Positions 56,753 to 64,000 of a stretch of 64,000 nucleotides of DNA are shown here, piece after piece (the first letter of the stretch is position 1; each line of letters starts with the position of its first letter). Both the position numbers and the translations under genes were made by a program. Source of the stretch: Sporosarcina ureae DSM 2281 (GTDB lineage Bacteria > Bacillota > Bacilli > Bacillales_A > Planococcaceae); contig NZ_AUDQ01000009.1 in assembly GCF_000425545.1 (NCBI RefSeq), positions 1 to 64,000 on the forward strand, read 5' to 3'. The notes beneath the pieces are model-generated. The model saw only the letters and a program-made list of their open reading frames with translations, did not search any database and had not been told where the DNA came from.

Positions 56753-56882
56753 TGTCTAAATAATTAATCTACTGCAGAAAGACTGTTTCCAGGAATTCTT
56801 TTCGTTTCCATGGTGAAGCAGCATCTGCACCATTTTACTGTGAATATGGAAACGAAGATTTATAGCTGGGAGGCTGGGATAT

Positions 56883-58109
56883 ATGAAAATAACTACTCTG
56901 CGTGCGCACTTGAAAGACCTGGGTAATCACACCAACTTACATACCATTAGCGCAGGGTTGGTGGCAGCAATCTTTGGTTGCACAGGTCCAGCTTTAATCA
57001 TCATTGGCGGTGCAACAAGCGGTGGCTTATCTTACAGCGAGACGATAAGTTGGATATTTGCCGTTTATTTTTTCAGTGGATTGCTCGGTATTTTTCTCTC
57101 ATTACGATATCGTCAGCCCATCGCAGGCGCCCACTCCATTGCCGGTGCAGTATTAGTAGCTGGATCTTTAACCCATTTCTCTCTTCAGGAAGCAATCGGG
57201 GCTTATTTAGTCGCACATGTGTTAGTAATCATTCTAGGTTCATCGGGCATAATCGACAAAGTGATGAAGTGGATACCAGTGCCAATCGTCATGGGGATGA
57301 TTGTCGGTGTCATGATCCGTTTTTCCACAGAAATGATTACTTCCGTCACGGTTTCCCCACTATTGGCAGGCTCTACTATTCTGGTGTTTTTACTGTCAAT
57401 GCGCTTTTTGAAGAAATTCCCACCGGTTTTACTAGCGCTTCTGATCGCTGTTATATTGGCTATCTTTATGAAAGAGTTTCAATTGCAAGACATTACCAGT
57501 ACATTTATATTGCCGCAGCTCATTATGCCAAGCTTCAACTTAAACGCTATTCTGTCTATTGGCATACCACTTGCTCTGCTGATTATCTGTACAGAAAATG
57601 CCCAAGCATCCGGCGTACTGACAGCTCAAGGTTATAAGCCTCCGAATAATATGATGGCGATTCATGGTTCTGTTATTGGTTTGATTAGCTCTTTCTTTGG
57701 AGCGCATGCCATCAACATCGCAGGCCCTATGACAGCCATTTGTTCGGCTGATGACGTAGGAAAAAAAGAGAGCCGGTACACGGCTTCGATAGTATGCGGC
57801 GTCCTGTTCTCAACCTTCGGCCTGTTTGCGGCGGCGGTGGTGCCTCTCGTCATCGCCATGCCGGGAGTAATTATCAGTGTCATCGCTGGACTTGCCATGC
57901 TCGGCGTTCTCATGAATTCACTGAAGAAAGCCTTCTCTACAAACAACTTCCAGATGGGCGCATTCTTTTCTCTAATCATCGGTATGTCAGATATTAGCTT
58001 CCTGAACATCAGCGCACCTTTATGGGCAATCGTTGGTAGTTTACTCGTTTCATTCCTAGTTGAAAAAGAGCACTTCGTCTCGGATAAAAAAGTGGAAACG
58101 GCTGTGTAG
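56883..58109 (+). CDS. benE: benzoate/H+ symporter, BenE family
   Basis: 408 residues, about twelve membrane helices. ISAGLVAAIFGCTGPALIII near the start and IPLALLIICTENAQASGVLT and INIAGPMTAICSADDVGKK match the BenE family, part of the NCS2-like fold. Imports benzoate. It lies next to the LysR regulator and is on the opposite strand to the operon. Together with the MFS symporter the cluster has two importers. Confidence 0.92.
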   Translation: MKITTLRAHLKDLGNHTNLHTISAGLVAAIFGCTGPALIIIGGATSGGLSYSETISWIFAVYFFSGLLGIFLSLRYRQPIAGAHSIAGAVLVAGSLTHFSLQEAIGAYLVAHVLVIILGSSGIIDKVMKWIPVPIVMGMIVGVMIRFSTEMITSVTVSPLLAGSTILVFLLSMRFLKKFPPVLLALLIAVILAIFMKEFQLQDITSTFILPQLIMPSFNLNAILSIGIPLALLIICTENAQASGVLTAQGYKPPNNMMAIHGSVIGLISSFFGAHAINIAGPMTAICSADDVGKKESRYTASIVCGVLFSTFGLFAAAVVPLVIAMPGVIISVIAGLAMLGVLMNSLKKAFSTNNFQMGAFFSLIIGMSDISFLNISAPLWAIVGSLLVSFLVEKEHFVSDKKVETAV

Positions 58110-58297
58110 GACACCGGTAACCGGCTCCCTATATTCCGTGATCTAGCCAAACAGCCAGCGTTCGCCAAGCCAAGCGATTCGTGAATACGCATACGAAACC
58201 AAAGATTCCTAAGAGATATTTAGCAACGAAGTTTAAAAGAAGTGCCAGACGGGGAAAATAAAGAATAGAAAGTCGGGAGCAATAGAAATTCGAGCAT

Positions 58298-58345
58298 AAA
58301 AAAGCGTTTGAGCATGATCGCAAAATGCGAACTGTTCAAACGCTT
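58298..58345 (-). terminator. terminator after tRNA-Arg
   Basis: AAGCGTTTGA pairs with TCAAACGCTT, with six T on the minus strand. Confidence 0.78.
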
Positions 58346-58353
58346 CACTATGA

Positions 58354-58425
58354 TGCCCTCGGCGGGAGTCGAACCCACATTTTGAGCTTCGGAGGCTCAC
58401 GTGCTATCCATTGCACCACGAGGAC
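58354..58425 (-). tRNA. tRNA-Arg (CCG)
   Basis: 72 nt. Acceptor GTCCTCG pairs with CGAGGGC with a G-U like mismatch, discriminator A. The anticodon arm TGAGC-CTCCGAA-GCTCA gives anticodon CCG, reading CGG. The T arm has GGTTCGA. The CCA end is not encoded. Confidence 0.93.
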
Positions 58426-58553
58426 TAAACGTGTAGTATCAAGCTTTAACTATAATTACTCCACTACAGAAAAAAGCTTTTCTTCTGTAAGAGACATCTT
58501 CCATTATATCGTAGAATATAATGAAAAGCAATGTGTATTTTTAAGGCAAATGA

Positions 58554-58593
58554 TTTGACCTTTGTTGACCTTAATAGGTAAAATACAGTTATA
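58554..58593 (+). promoter_or_regulatory. clpP promoter with CtsR operator
   Basis: TTTGACC-TTT-GTTGACC at 58554-58570 is the CtsR heptad repeat with one mismatch. It overlaps the -35 TTGACC (58565-58570); after 17 bp the -10 is GTTATA (58588-58593). CtsR would repress clpP until heat or protein stress. Confidence 0.8.
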
Positions 58594-58656
58594 GTTGAAA
58601 TACGAAATGATTTCAACCGAACGAATATTATGAAGTAATTAAAGGAGGAAGTCTAA

Positions 58657-59253
58657 TTGAATCTAATTCCTACAGTTATTGAACAAACAAACCGTGGTGA
58701 GCGAGCGTACGATATTTACTCTCGTCTATTGAAAGACCGTATTATCATGTTGGGTAGCGGCATTGACGACAACGTAGCCAACTCTATCGTTGCACAACTG
58801 CTATTCCTAGAAGCTGAAGATCCAGATAAAGATATCTCCATTTACATCAACAGCCCAGGTGGAAGTATCACAGCAGGTATGGCAATCTACGATACAATGC
58901 AATACATTAAGCCAGACATCCGCACAATCTGTGTAGGTATGGCAGCATCTATGGGAGCATTCTTGCTAACAGCTGGTACAGAAGGTAAACGTTACGCTTT
59001 GCCAAACGCAGAAGTAATGATTCACCAACCACTAGGTGGCGCACAAGGTCAGGCAACTGAAATCGAAATTGCCGCAAAACGCATCTTGCACCTACGTGAA
59101 AAACTAAACCAAATCCTAGCAGATCGCACGGGCCAGCCAATCGACGTCATCGCAAAAGACACAGACCGCGATAACTTCATGACTGCCGAACGCGCTAAAG
59201 AATACGGCCTAGTCGACCACGTTCTAGAACGCAGCGAAATCGAAAAGAAATAA
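58657..59253 (+). CDS. clpP: ATP-dependent Clp protease proteolytic subunit
   Basis: 198 residues. Catalytic Ser98 (GMAASMGAF), His123 (VMIHQPLGG) and Asp172. Forms the 14-mer protease chamber used by ClpC, ClpE and ClpX, and degrades tmRNA-tagged products. Strong Shine-Dalgarno AAAGGAGG. Confidence 0.98.
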   Translation: MNLIPTVIEQTNRGERAYDIYSRLLKDRIIMLGSGIDDNVANSIVAQLLFLEAEDPDKDISIYINSPGGSITAGMAIYDTMQYIKPDIRTICVGMAASMGAFLLTAGTEGKRYALPNAEVMIHQPLGGAQGQATEIEIAAKRILHLREKLNQILADRTGQPIDVIAKDTDRDNFMTAERAKEYGLVDHVLERSEIEKK

Positions 59254-59260
59254 CAACAAC

Positions 59261-59303
59261 AGGTTGTCCGGAAAGCCAAATGGCCTTCCGCGACAACCTT
59301 TTT
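59261..59303 (+). terminator. terminator of clpP
   Basis: AGGTTGTC...GGAA pairs with TTCC...GACAACCT, followed by TTTTT. Confidence 0.85.
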
Positions 59304-59389
59304 ATCTTGTGTTTTTATATAAATTGAGGGTTGGGTTTAATCTTTACCACATAATGTCTCAGCTCTCTAACTCCAGAACGAGACAGCTA

Positions 59390-59518
59390 GTTGATCGGAG
59401 TGGAAGGCGGCGACTCAGGGAGGATCAGCCCGACAGGTTAGACAACCAAAGGGAGCTCGCGACCTGGTTGGCTAACCGCGGGCCCTCCTGAACGCGTCCG
59501 CCTGGAACGCAGATCAAC
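59390..59518. repeat. structured Bacillaceae-type intergenic repeat
   Basis: A GC-rich 129-bp element in an AT-rich gap. Nested pairs: GTTGATC/GATCAAC at the ends (59390-59396 and 59512-59518), AGGCGG/CCGCCT (59405 and 59498), GGTTAG/CTAACC (59436 and 59472) and AACCA/TGGTT in the centre. The strings AAGGCGGCGACTC, CGCGTCCGCCTGGAACG and GATCAACGG resemble the dispersed hairpin repeat common in Bacillaceae intergenic regions. It is probably mobile or was once mobile; its function is unknown. Confidence 0.75.
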
Positions 59519-59621
59519 GGCTCCCCATCCTCTCTAATTCCCGTACTCCTTCATTCTAGAAAACAAAAAAGATGACGAAACCTAAAAAGGTCATCGCCAC
59601 CCATATTCAACACGATCCGAC

Positions 59622-59879
59622 TCACTGCTCAACTTCGACTAAATCAGCCAAATTCTGAAGAGCCAAATCCTCATCAATCCCGTCCGTAATCAACGTGATC
59701 TCCGTCCCCTTCGCAATCGCCAAACTCATAATTCCCATAATGCTCTTCGCATTCACCTGACGATTATCCTTCTTCAAATAAATATCAGCCGTATACTTAT
59801 TGGCCTCCTGTACAAATAACGCCGCCTGTCTAGCTTGCAAACCAGGTTTAATTCCTACTTTTACTGTTTTTTCTACCAT
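59622..59879 (-). CDS. crh: Crh, catabolite repression HPr-like protein
   Basis: 85 residues. The HPr fold with Gln15 in place of the catalytic His (KPGLQARQAA), so it cannot take part in sugar phosphorylation, and Ser46 (NAKSIMG), the HPr kinase site. Ser-P Crh binds CcpA. It is also known to control methylglyoxal synthase in Bacillus. Last gene of the trxB-crh cluster. Confidence 0.96.
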   Translation of the reverse strand: MVEKTVKVGIKPGLQARQAALFVQEANKYTADIYLKKDNRQVNAKSIMGIMSLAIAKGTEITLITDGIDEDLALQNLADLVEVEQ

Positions 59880-59927
59880 AGTGTGTGCTCCTTTTCTTCC
59901 TCTTCTCTTGAAGGATCTACTAGTTAT

Positions 59928-60854
59928 TTAACGTAAACGATCTGCGATTTCTTCAATCTTACGCAAACGATGATTGACACCCGATTTACTGACCGGTGCA
60001 CCCGTTACCAGTTCACCTAGCTCCTTTAGCGTCACGTCTTGGTGCGTAACACGTAATTGAGCAATTTCTTGCAGACGATCCGGTAATTGATCTAAACCAA
60101 TCGTGCGCTCAATTAACTTAATATTTTCTACTTGCCTTTGTGCCGCACCGATTGTCTTATTCAGATTGGCAGTTTCACAATTCACTAGCCGATTCACACT
60201 GTTGCGCATATCACGCATAATCCGCACATCCTCAAACTTCATAAGGGATACATGCGCACCAATGATGCCAAGAAAATCGGATATTTTTTCTGCTTCTTTA
60301 AGATAAGCGATAAATCCTTTTTTACGTTCAATAGATTTCGCATTCAACTGAAAATGGTTCATCAACTCAACAAGTGATTGACTATGTTCTTGATAACTTG
60401 AGAAGACTTCCAAATGGTAAGAAGACGTCTCCGGATTATTAACGGAACCTCCTGCCAGGAAAGCTCCCCGTAAGTATGCGCGTGCACAGCAGTCATTTTC
60501 AATTAGCTGTGGATCGATCGTATTGATCATTTGGAAATCATGCGTCATAATTGATAATTCTTCTAGTAAATGTTTGGCTCCATCTCGGATCCGACAAATA
60601 TAGATATTATTTTTCTTTAAACGCATTTTTTTTCGTACAAGCAATTCCACTTTATATGGATACAACGCCTTCACGTTCGAATACAGACGACGCGCAATAG
60701 AGGCATTTTCTGTTTGAACGTCAAGACTCAGTTGTTTATTAGAAAAAGACATAACACCATTCATTCGGATGAATGCCGCAATTTCTGCTTTCGTACAGCA
60801 GTCATCCGCCTCAATCTGCGTCAGTTCCTTTTTCGTTTTGGATGCAAAAGACAT
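59928..60854 (-). CDS. whiA: WhiA family DNA-binding protein
   Basis: 308 residues. An N-terminal LAGLIDADG-like domain (about 1-210: [37 protein letters not shown]) and a C-terminal helix-turn-helix (about 240-305: [34 protein letters not shown]). In Bacillus it affects chromosome segregation and division. Confidence 0.96.
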   Translation of the reverse strand: MSFASKTKKELTQIEADDCCTKAEIAAFIRMNGVMSFSNKQLSLDVQTENASIARRLYSNVKALYPYKVELLVRKKMRLKKNNIYICRIRDGAKHLLEELSIMTHDFQMINTIDPQLIENDCCARAYLRGAFLAGGSVNNPETSSYHLEVFSSYQEHSQSLVELMNHFQLNAKSIERKKGFIAYLKEAEKISDFLGIIGAHVSLMKFEDVRIMRDMRNSVNRLVNCETANLNKTIGAAQRQVENIKLIERTIGLDQLPDRLQEIAQLRVTHQDVTLKELGELVTGAPVSKSGVNHRLRKIEEIADRLR

Positions 60855-60895
60855 GATATTCCCCCTTTTCGGCGATCTTCATATCTATCCGCCTT

Positions 60896-61864
60896 CTACG
60901 TTCTCTCTATATAACGCATCAACATATCTGATACTTCCATCGTTTTATGCATGATCGTTCCATCTAATATTGTCGCAATCTCCTGCACAAATACTTCAGG
61001 CACTAGTGATTGAAGTATTTCTAGGTCATTCTCCACAAGCCAAGGTTCTTCATTTTCACTCAGGTTATGCGTACGTCTGAACGCTTCTGCATTGTTCACT
61101 AGTACTGCATCGAGAAATGGTTCTCCCGCATGATCATAAAGCGCCTGAACATGCTCAGAAGCAGTATAGCGATACGTTTCGCCACGTTGCGTAGTTAAAT
61201 TACCAACATAGACCTTTTTTGCAGTACTTTCGAGAACCGCTTCACGGATATCCTGCACTAAAAGTGTTGGCAAAGTACTAGTATACAAGCTTCCCGGTCC
61301 AAATACGATTAAATCTGCATTTTTTATTGTATCCGCTGTTTCTGGCAAAGGTTTTACATCTTGTGGCGTGATGAAAACGTTACGGATTTTCCTTCCATAG
61401 AGAGGGATTTTCGATTCACCTGTAATGATTGAACCATCTTCAAGCTCGGCATGCAAGGTAATTCGCTGATTTGCTGCAGGTAGTACCGTTCCTTTAATAT
61501 TCAGTACAACGCCCATCTGCTCGACTGCACGTGCGAAATCGCCAGTAATAGTCGTTAGGGCTGTAAGCATTAAATTCCCTAGAGAATGTCCTTTCAAGCC
61601 ATCGGATCCCTCAAAACGATGCTGAAACATTTTCTCGATCATAGGCTCAACATCTGAAAGCGCTGCCATAACTTGCCTTATATCTCCAGGCGGCGGGACG
61701 TTATACTGGTCGAATAAACGACCTGAACTTCCCCCATCATCCGCTACCGTAACAATCGCTGTCAATTCGATCGGATAACGTTTTAAGCCACGAAGGATAT
61801 TGGATAATCCTGTGCCACCGCCGAACACAACAACTCTTTTCATCGCAGTGGATTGCATATTCAT
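60896..61864 (-). CDS. yvcK: YvcK / gluconeogenesis factor
   Basis: Start at ATG 61864 with AAAGGG upstream; 322 residues. VVVFGGGTGLSNILRGLKRY and TVADDGGSSGRLF are the nucleotide-sugar site of the CofD-like fold; GDIRQVMAALSD follows. YvcK binds UDP-GlcNAc and is needed for growth on gluconeogenic carbon and for cell shape. Lies one base after rapZ. Confidence 0.95.
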   Translation of the reverse strand: MNMQSTAMKRVVVFGGGTGLSNILRGLKRYPIELTAIVTVADDGGSSGRLFDQYNVPPPGDIRQVMAALSDVEPMIEKMFQHRFEGSDGLKGHSLGNLMLTALTTITGDFARAVEQMGVVLNIKGTVLPAANQRITLHAELEDGSIITGESKIPLYGRKIRNVFITPQDVKPLPETADTIKNADLIVFGPGSLYTSTLPTLLVQDIREAVLESTAKKVYVGNLTTQRGETYRYTASEHVQALYDHAGEPFLDAVLVNNAEAFRRTHNLSENEEPWLVENDLEILQSLVPEVFVQEIATILDGTIMHKTMEVSDMLMRYIERT

Positions 61865-61865
61865 G

Positions 61866-62753
61866 TCAACCCTTTCTTTTTTCAACGTCTCGATGCGATA
61901 CATGTGTCGGGTAGTCGTCTTTAAAAACACCTGTAAAGTATTCGGCAAGTGTAACAGAACGATGTTGACCACCTGTACAACCGAATGCGATAACCGCCTG
62001 ACCTTTTCCTTCTTGTTTATACTGAGGGATTAAGAATTTAAATAAATCGGTTAGCTTTTCAATTAATTCTTTTGTATCTGACCATTTCAATACGTAATCC
62101 GATACTTCGCGATTCAAACCTGTCAACGGACGTAATTCTTCCAAATAAAACGGGTTCGGTAAAAATCGAACGTCGAACACTACGTCTGCATCAATTGGCA
62201 TCCCATGCTTGAATCCGAATGATACAAAATTCAAGGTGAAGTTTGGCTCGCCTGCTTCAGAAAATTCACGTGTGATTTTCTCTCGTAATTGCTTAGGCTT
62301 TAACTTAGATGTGTCAATAATAGAACGTGAAAGTCCTTTTATTTCAGTCAGTAAATGACGTTCTTTGCGAATCCCTTCGAGTAACACGCCTCCTTCAGAT
62401 AACGGGTGTGATCTGCGCGTTTCTTTATAACGTTTCACAAGTGCTTCGTTATCTGAGTCGAGGAATAACAAACTTGTTTTAACATCTTCCATTTTAAATA
62501 ATCCTTCGAGTGCAGTAACCATGGAATCAAATAAACTTCCTCCGCGCGTATCCATCACAGCGGCAATGCGTCTCATCTGATTATCCGACTTCATCATCAA
62601 ATCCAGGAATGTTACAAACAATTCGGGTGGCAAGTTGTCTATGCAATAGAATCCCATGTCTTCAAAGCATTGCATGGCGACTGTCTTGCCTGCACCTGAC
62701 ATCCCTGTAATAATTACGACTTCATATTCATTTACCGCTTGTGGTTGATCCAT
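61866..62753 (-). CDS. rapZ: RapZ/YvcJ nucleotide-binding protein
   Basis: 295 residues. Walker A GMSGAGKT (about 17-24), [16 protein letters not shown], the [20 protein letters not shown] segment, and the C-terminal [10 protein letters not shown]. Binds RNA or UDP-GlcNAc in relatives; in Bacillus YvcJ has GTPase activity. Named yvcJ in B. subtilis. Confidence 0.95.
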   Translation of the reverse strand: MDQPQAVNEYEVVIITGMSGAGKTVAMQCFEDMGFYCIDNLPPELFVTFLDLMMKSDNQMRRIAAVMDTRGGSLFDSMVTALEGLFKMEDVKTSLLFLDSDNEALVKRYKETRRSHPLSEGGVLLEGIRKERHLLTEIKGLSRSIIDTSKLKPKQLREKITREFSEAGEPNFTLNFVSFGFKHGMPIDADVVFDVRFLPNPFYLEELRPLTGLNREVSDYVLKWSDTKELIEKLTDLFKFLIPQYKQEGKGQAVIAFGCTGGQHRSVTLAEYFTGVFKDDYPTHVSHRDVEKRKG

Positions 62754-62758
62754 AAATG

Positions 62759-63235
62759 TTATTCACCTTCCATTGATTGTTGAAGCGATTCTCGCAAGAA
62801 GCGGAATTGCTCTGTATAATAGAACGTTCCATATTGCATACCTTTCTGACTAACCGCAAAGAGCAAATTCTTGCGATCACCTTCCGCCATTGGCAGTGTA
62901 TGCAAACTTTCAAGCGGATGCCATTCCAGTTCACCTTCGACGGTTGTCTTCATTAATTCTCCGGAATAATCATGTGCGACAAATGTGAAGAGTAACCATT
63001 CGTTCAATAATTCTGTTCCCTCATCATCCATAATCATCATCGTATATACGCCTTTTAAATGTGGCGAGATCGCCTGCGCACCGGTTTCTTCGAGAAATTC
63101 ACGAGTAGCTGCTTCATATACAGACTCACCTTCATCGATTTTCCCTCCCGGTGCTACATACCAACCACGCCTTGGCTTCTTTAGTAATAGGACTTGGCCG
63201 TCTTTTACCACGAGCAAATTAGCAATTTTTTGCAT
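62759..63235 (-). CDS. NUDIX hydrolase (8-oxo-dGTP diphosphatase type)
   Basis: Start at ATG 63235 with GGGGAA 6 bp upstream; 158 residues. The Nudix box [24 protein letters not shown] is intact. B. subtilis YvcI lies at the same place. It hydrolyses a nucleoside diphosphate derivative; the substrate is not certain. Overlap with the rapZ region is none, 5 bp apart. Confidence 0.92.
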   Translation of the reverse strand: MQKIANLLVVKDGQVLLLKKPRRGWYVAPGGKIDEGESVYEAATREFLEETGAQAISPHLKGVYTMMIMDDEGTELLNEWLLFTFVAHDYSGELMKTTVEGELEWHPLESLHTLPMAEGDRKNLLFAVSQKGMQYGTFYYTEQFRFLRESLQQSMEGE

Positions 63236-63292
63236 ATGTAGTTCCCCACTTTTCAAGTATGTACTTATAGTATACAACGCTTTCATTAAAAA

Positions 63293-63342
63293 CGAAAAAA
63301 AAAGGTGACTATTCACGGAAGTTTGTACCGTAAATAGCCACA
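63293..63342 (-). terminator. terminator of trxB
   Basis: On the minus strand GTGGCTATTTACGG pairs with CCGTGAATAGTCAC and is followed by nine or more T. Confidence 0.85.
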
Positions 63343-63360
63343 AAGTTGCTATATTATGAA

Positions 63361-63398
63361 AGGGGGGTCTTTCTTCTTTCTATTATCCCCCTTTTTTA
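63361..63398. repeat. hairpin next to the trxB terminator
   Basis: AAAGGGGG and CCCCCTTT are separated by about 20 bases; T-rich after it on the plus strand (CCCCCTTTTTTATT). A second stem near the trxB end. It may be a bidirectional terminator. Confidence 0.5.
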
Positions 63399-63440
63399 TT
63401 GCAGACCCATTACATAGACGTTACAAATGGATAACCTGTT

Positions 63441-64000
<560 letters not shown>

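Noticed and set aside
56978..57637. 219-codon open frame on plus
   Set aside because: Lies fully inside benE in another frame, Arg/His/Ser-rich, no ribosome site.
57662..58192. 176-codon open frame on minus
   Set aside because: Antisense to benE with biased composition; no family resemblance.

Overview
The window comes from a low-to-mid GC, endospore-forming member of the Bacillota, most likely Planococcaceae and probably Sporosarcina-like; the genus is an inference. The support is the gene order crh-whiA-yvcK-rapZ-NUDIX-trxB, the cggR-gap-pgk-tpiA-gpmI-eno-secG-rnr-smpB-ssrA block, a gerA-type germinant receptor operon, Crh, CtsR- and CggR-type control sites and Bacillus-type Shine-Dalgarno sequences.

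Layout. 0-2.2 kb: a CYP152-type P450 peroxygenase and a frameshifted ureohydrolase fragment. 2.2-11.2 kb: an accessory stretch in which single genes in either orientation are separated by nine copies of one roughly 60-bp repeat, called family B here. All copies point the same way, and seven of the nine intact genes have a copy 22-60 bp past the stop codon. Its genes include a phage-type replication protein, a NERD nuclease-like protein, a DUF4041/GIY-YIG protein, a PH-SHOCT protein, two membrane coiled-coil proteins, a lipoprotein and an IS3 remnant. A second palindromic family, A, is interspersed. 11.2-15.7 kb: an SLH protein, a nuclease-helicase fusion (DUF2075 type) and a DegV protein. 16-19.8 kb: gerA-like operon. 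19.8-21.3 kb: an IS1182 fragment, a Fic gene cut by it, and a toxin-antitoxin pair between two homologous terminators next to ssrA.

21.3-33.2 kb is core: tmRNA, smpB, rnr, an esterase, secG, the lower glycolysis operon with cggR, and a glutaredoxin. 33.3-34.3 kb is a gene-free array of five roughly 219-bp units, each with seven GAGCG boxes spaced exactly 21 bp apart. Next come a TPM/LemA pair, a Mn/Zn-type ABC transporter with repeated MntR-like boxes, an arsR-arsB operon with a clear operator, and a DUF421 protein.

41.9-58.1 kb is a complete aromatic meta-cleavage cluster: two transporters, a Rieske ring dioxygenase with ferredoxin and reductase, a cis-diol dehydrogenase, a type I extradiol dioxygenase, an ACMSD-like decarboxylase, and the whole 2-hydroxymuconate branch to pyruvate and acetyl-CoA, with a divergent LysR regulator. 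The gene set fits a benzoate 2,3-dioxygenation route through 2,3-dihydroxybenzoate better than the usual 1,2-dioxygenase route; this is inference. 58.3-64 kb is core again: tRNA-Arg, clpP with a CtsR box, a structured Bacillaceae-type repeat, crh, whiA, yvcK, rapZ, a NUDIX gene and the 3' part of trxB.
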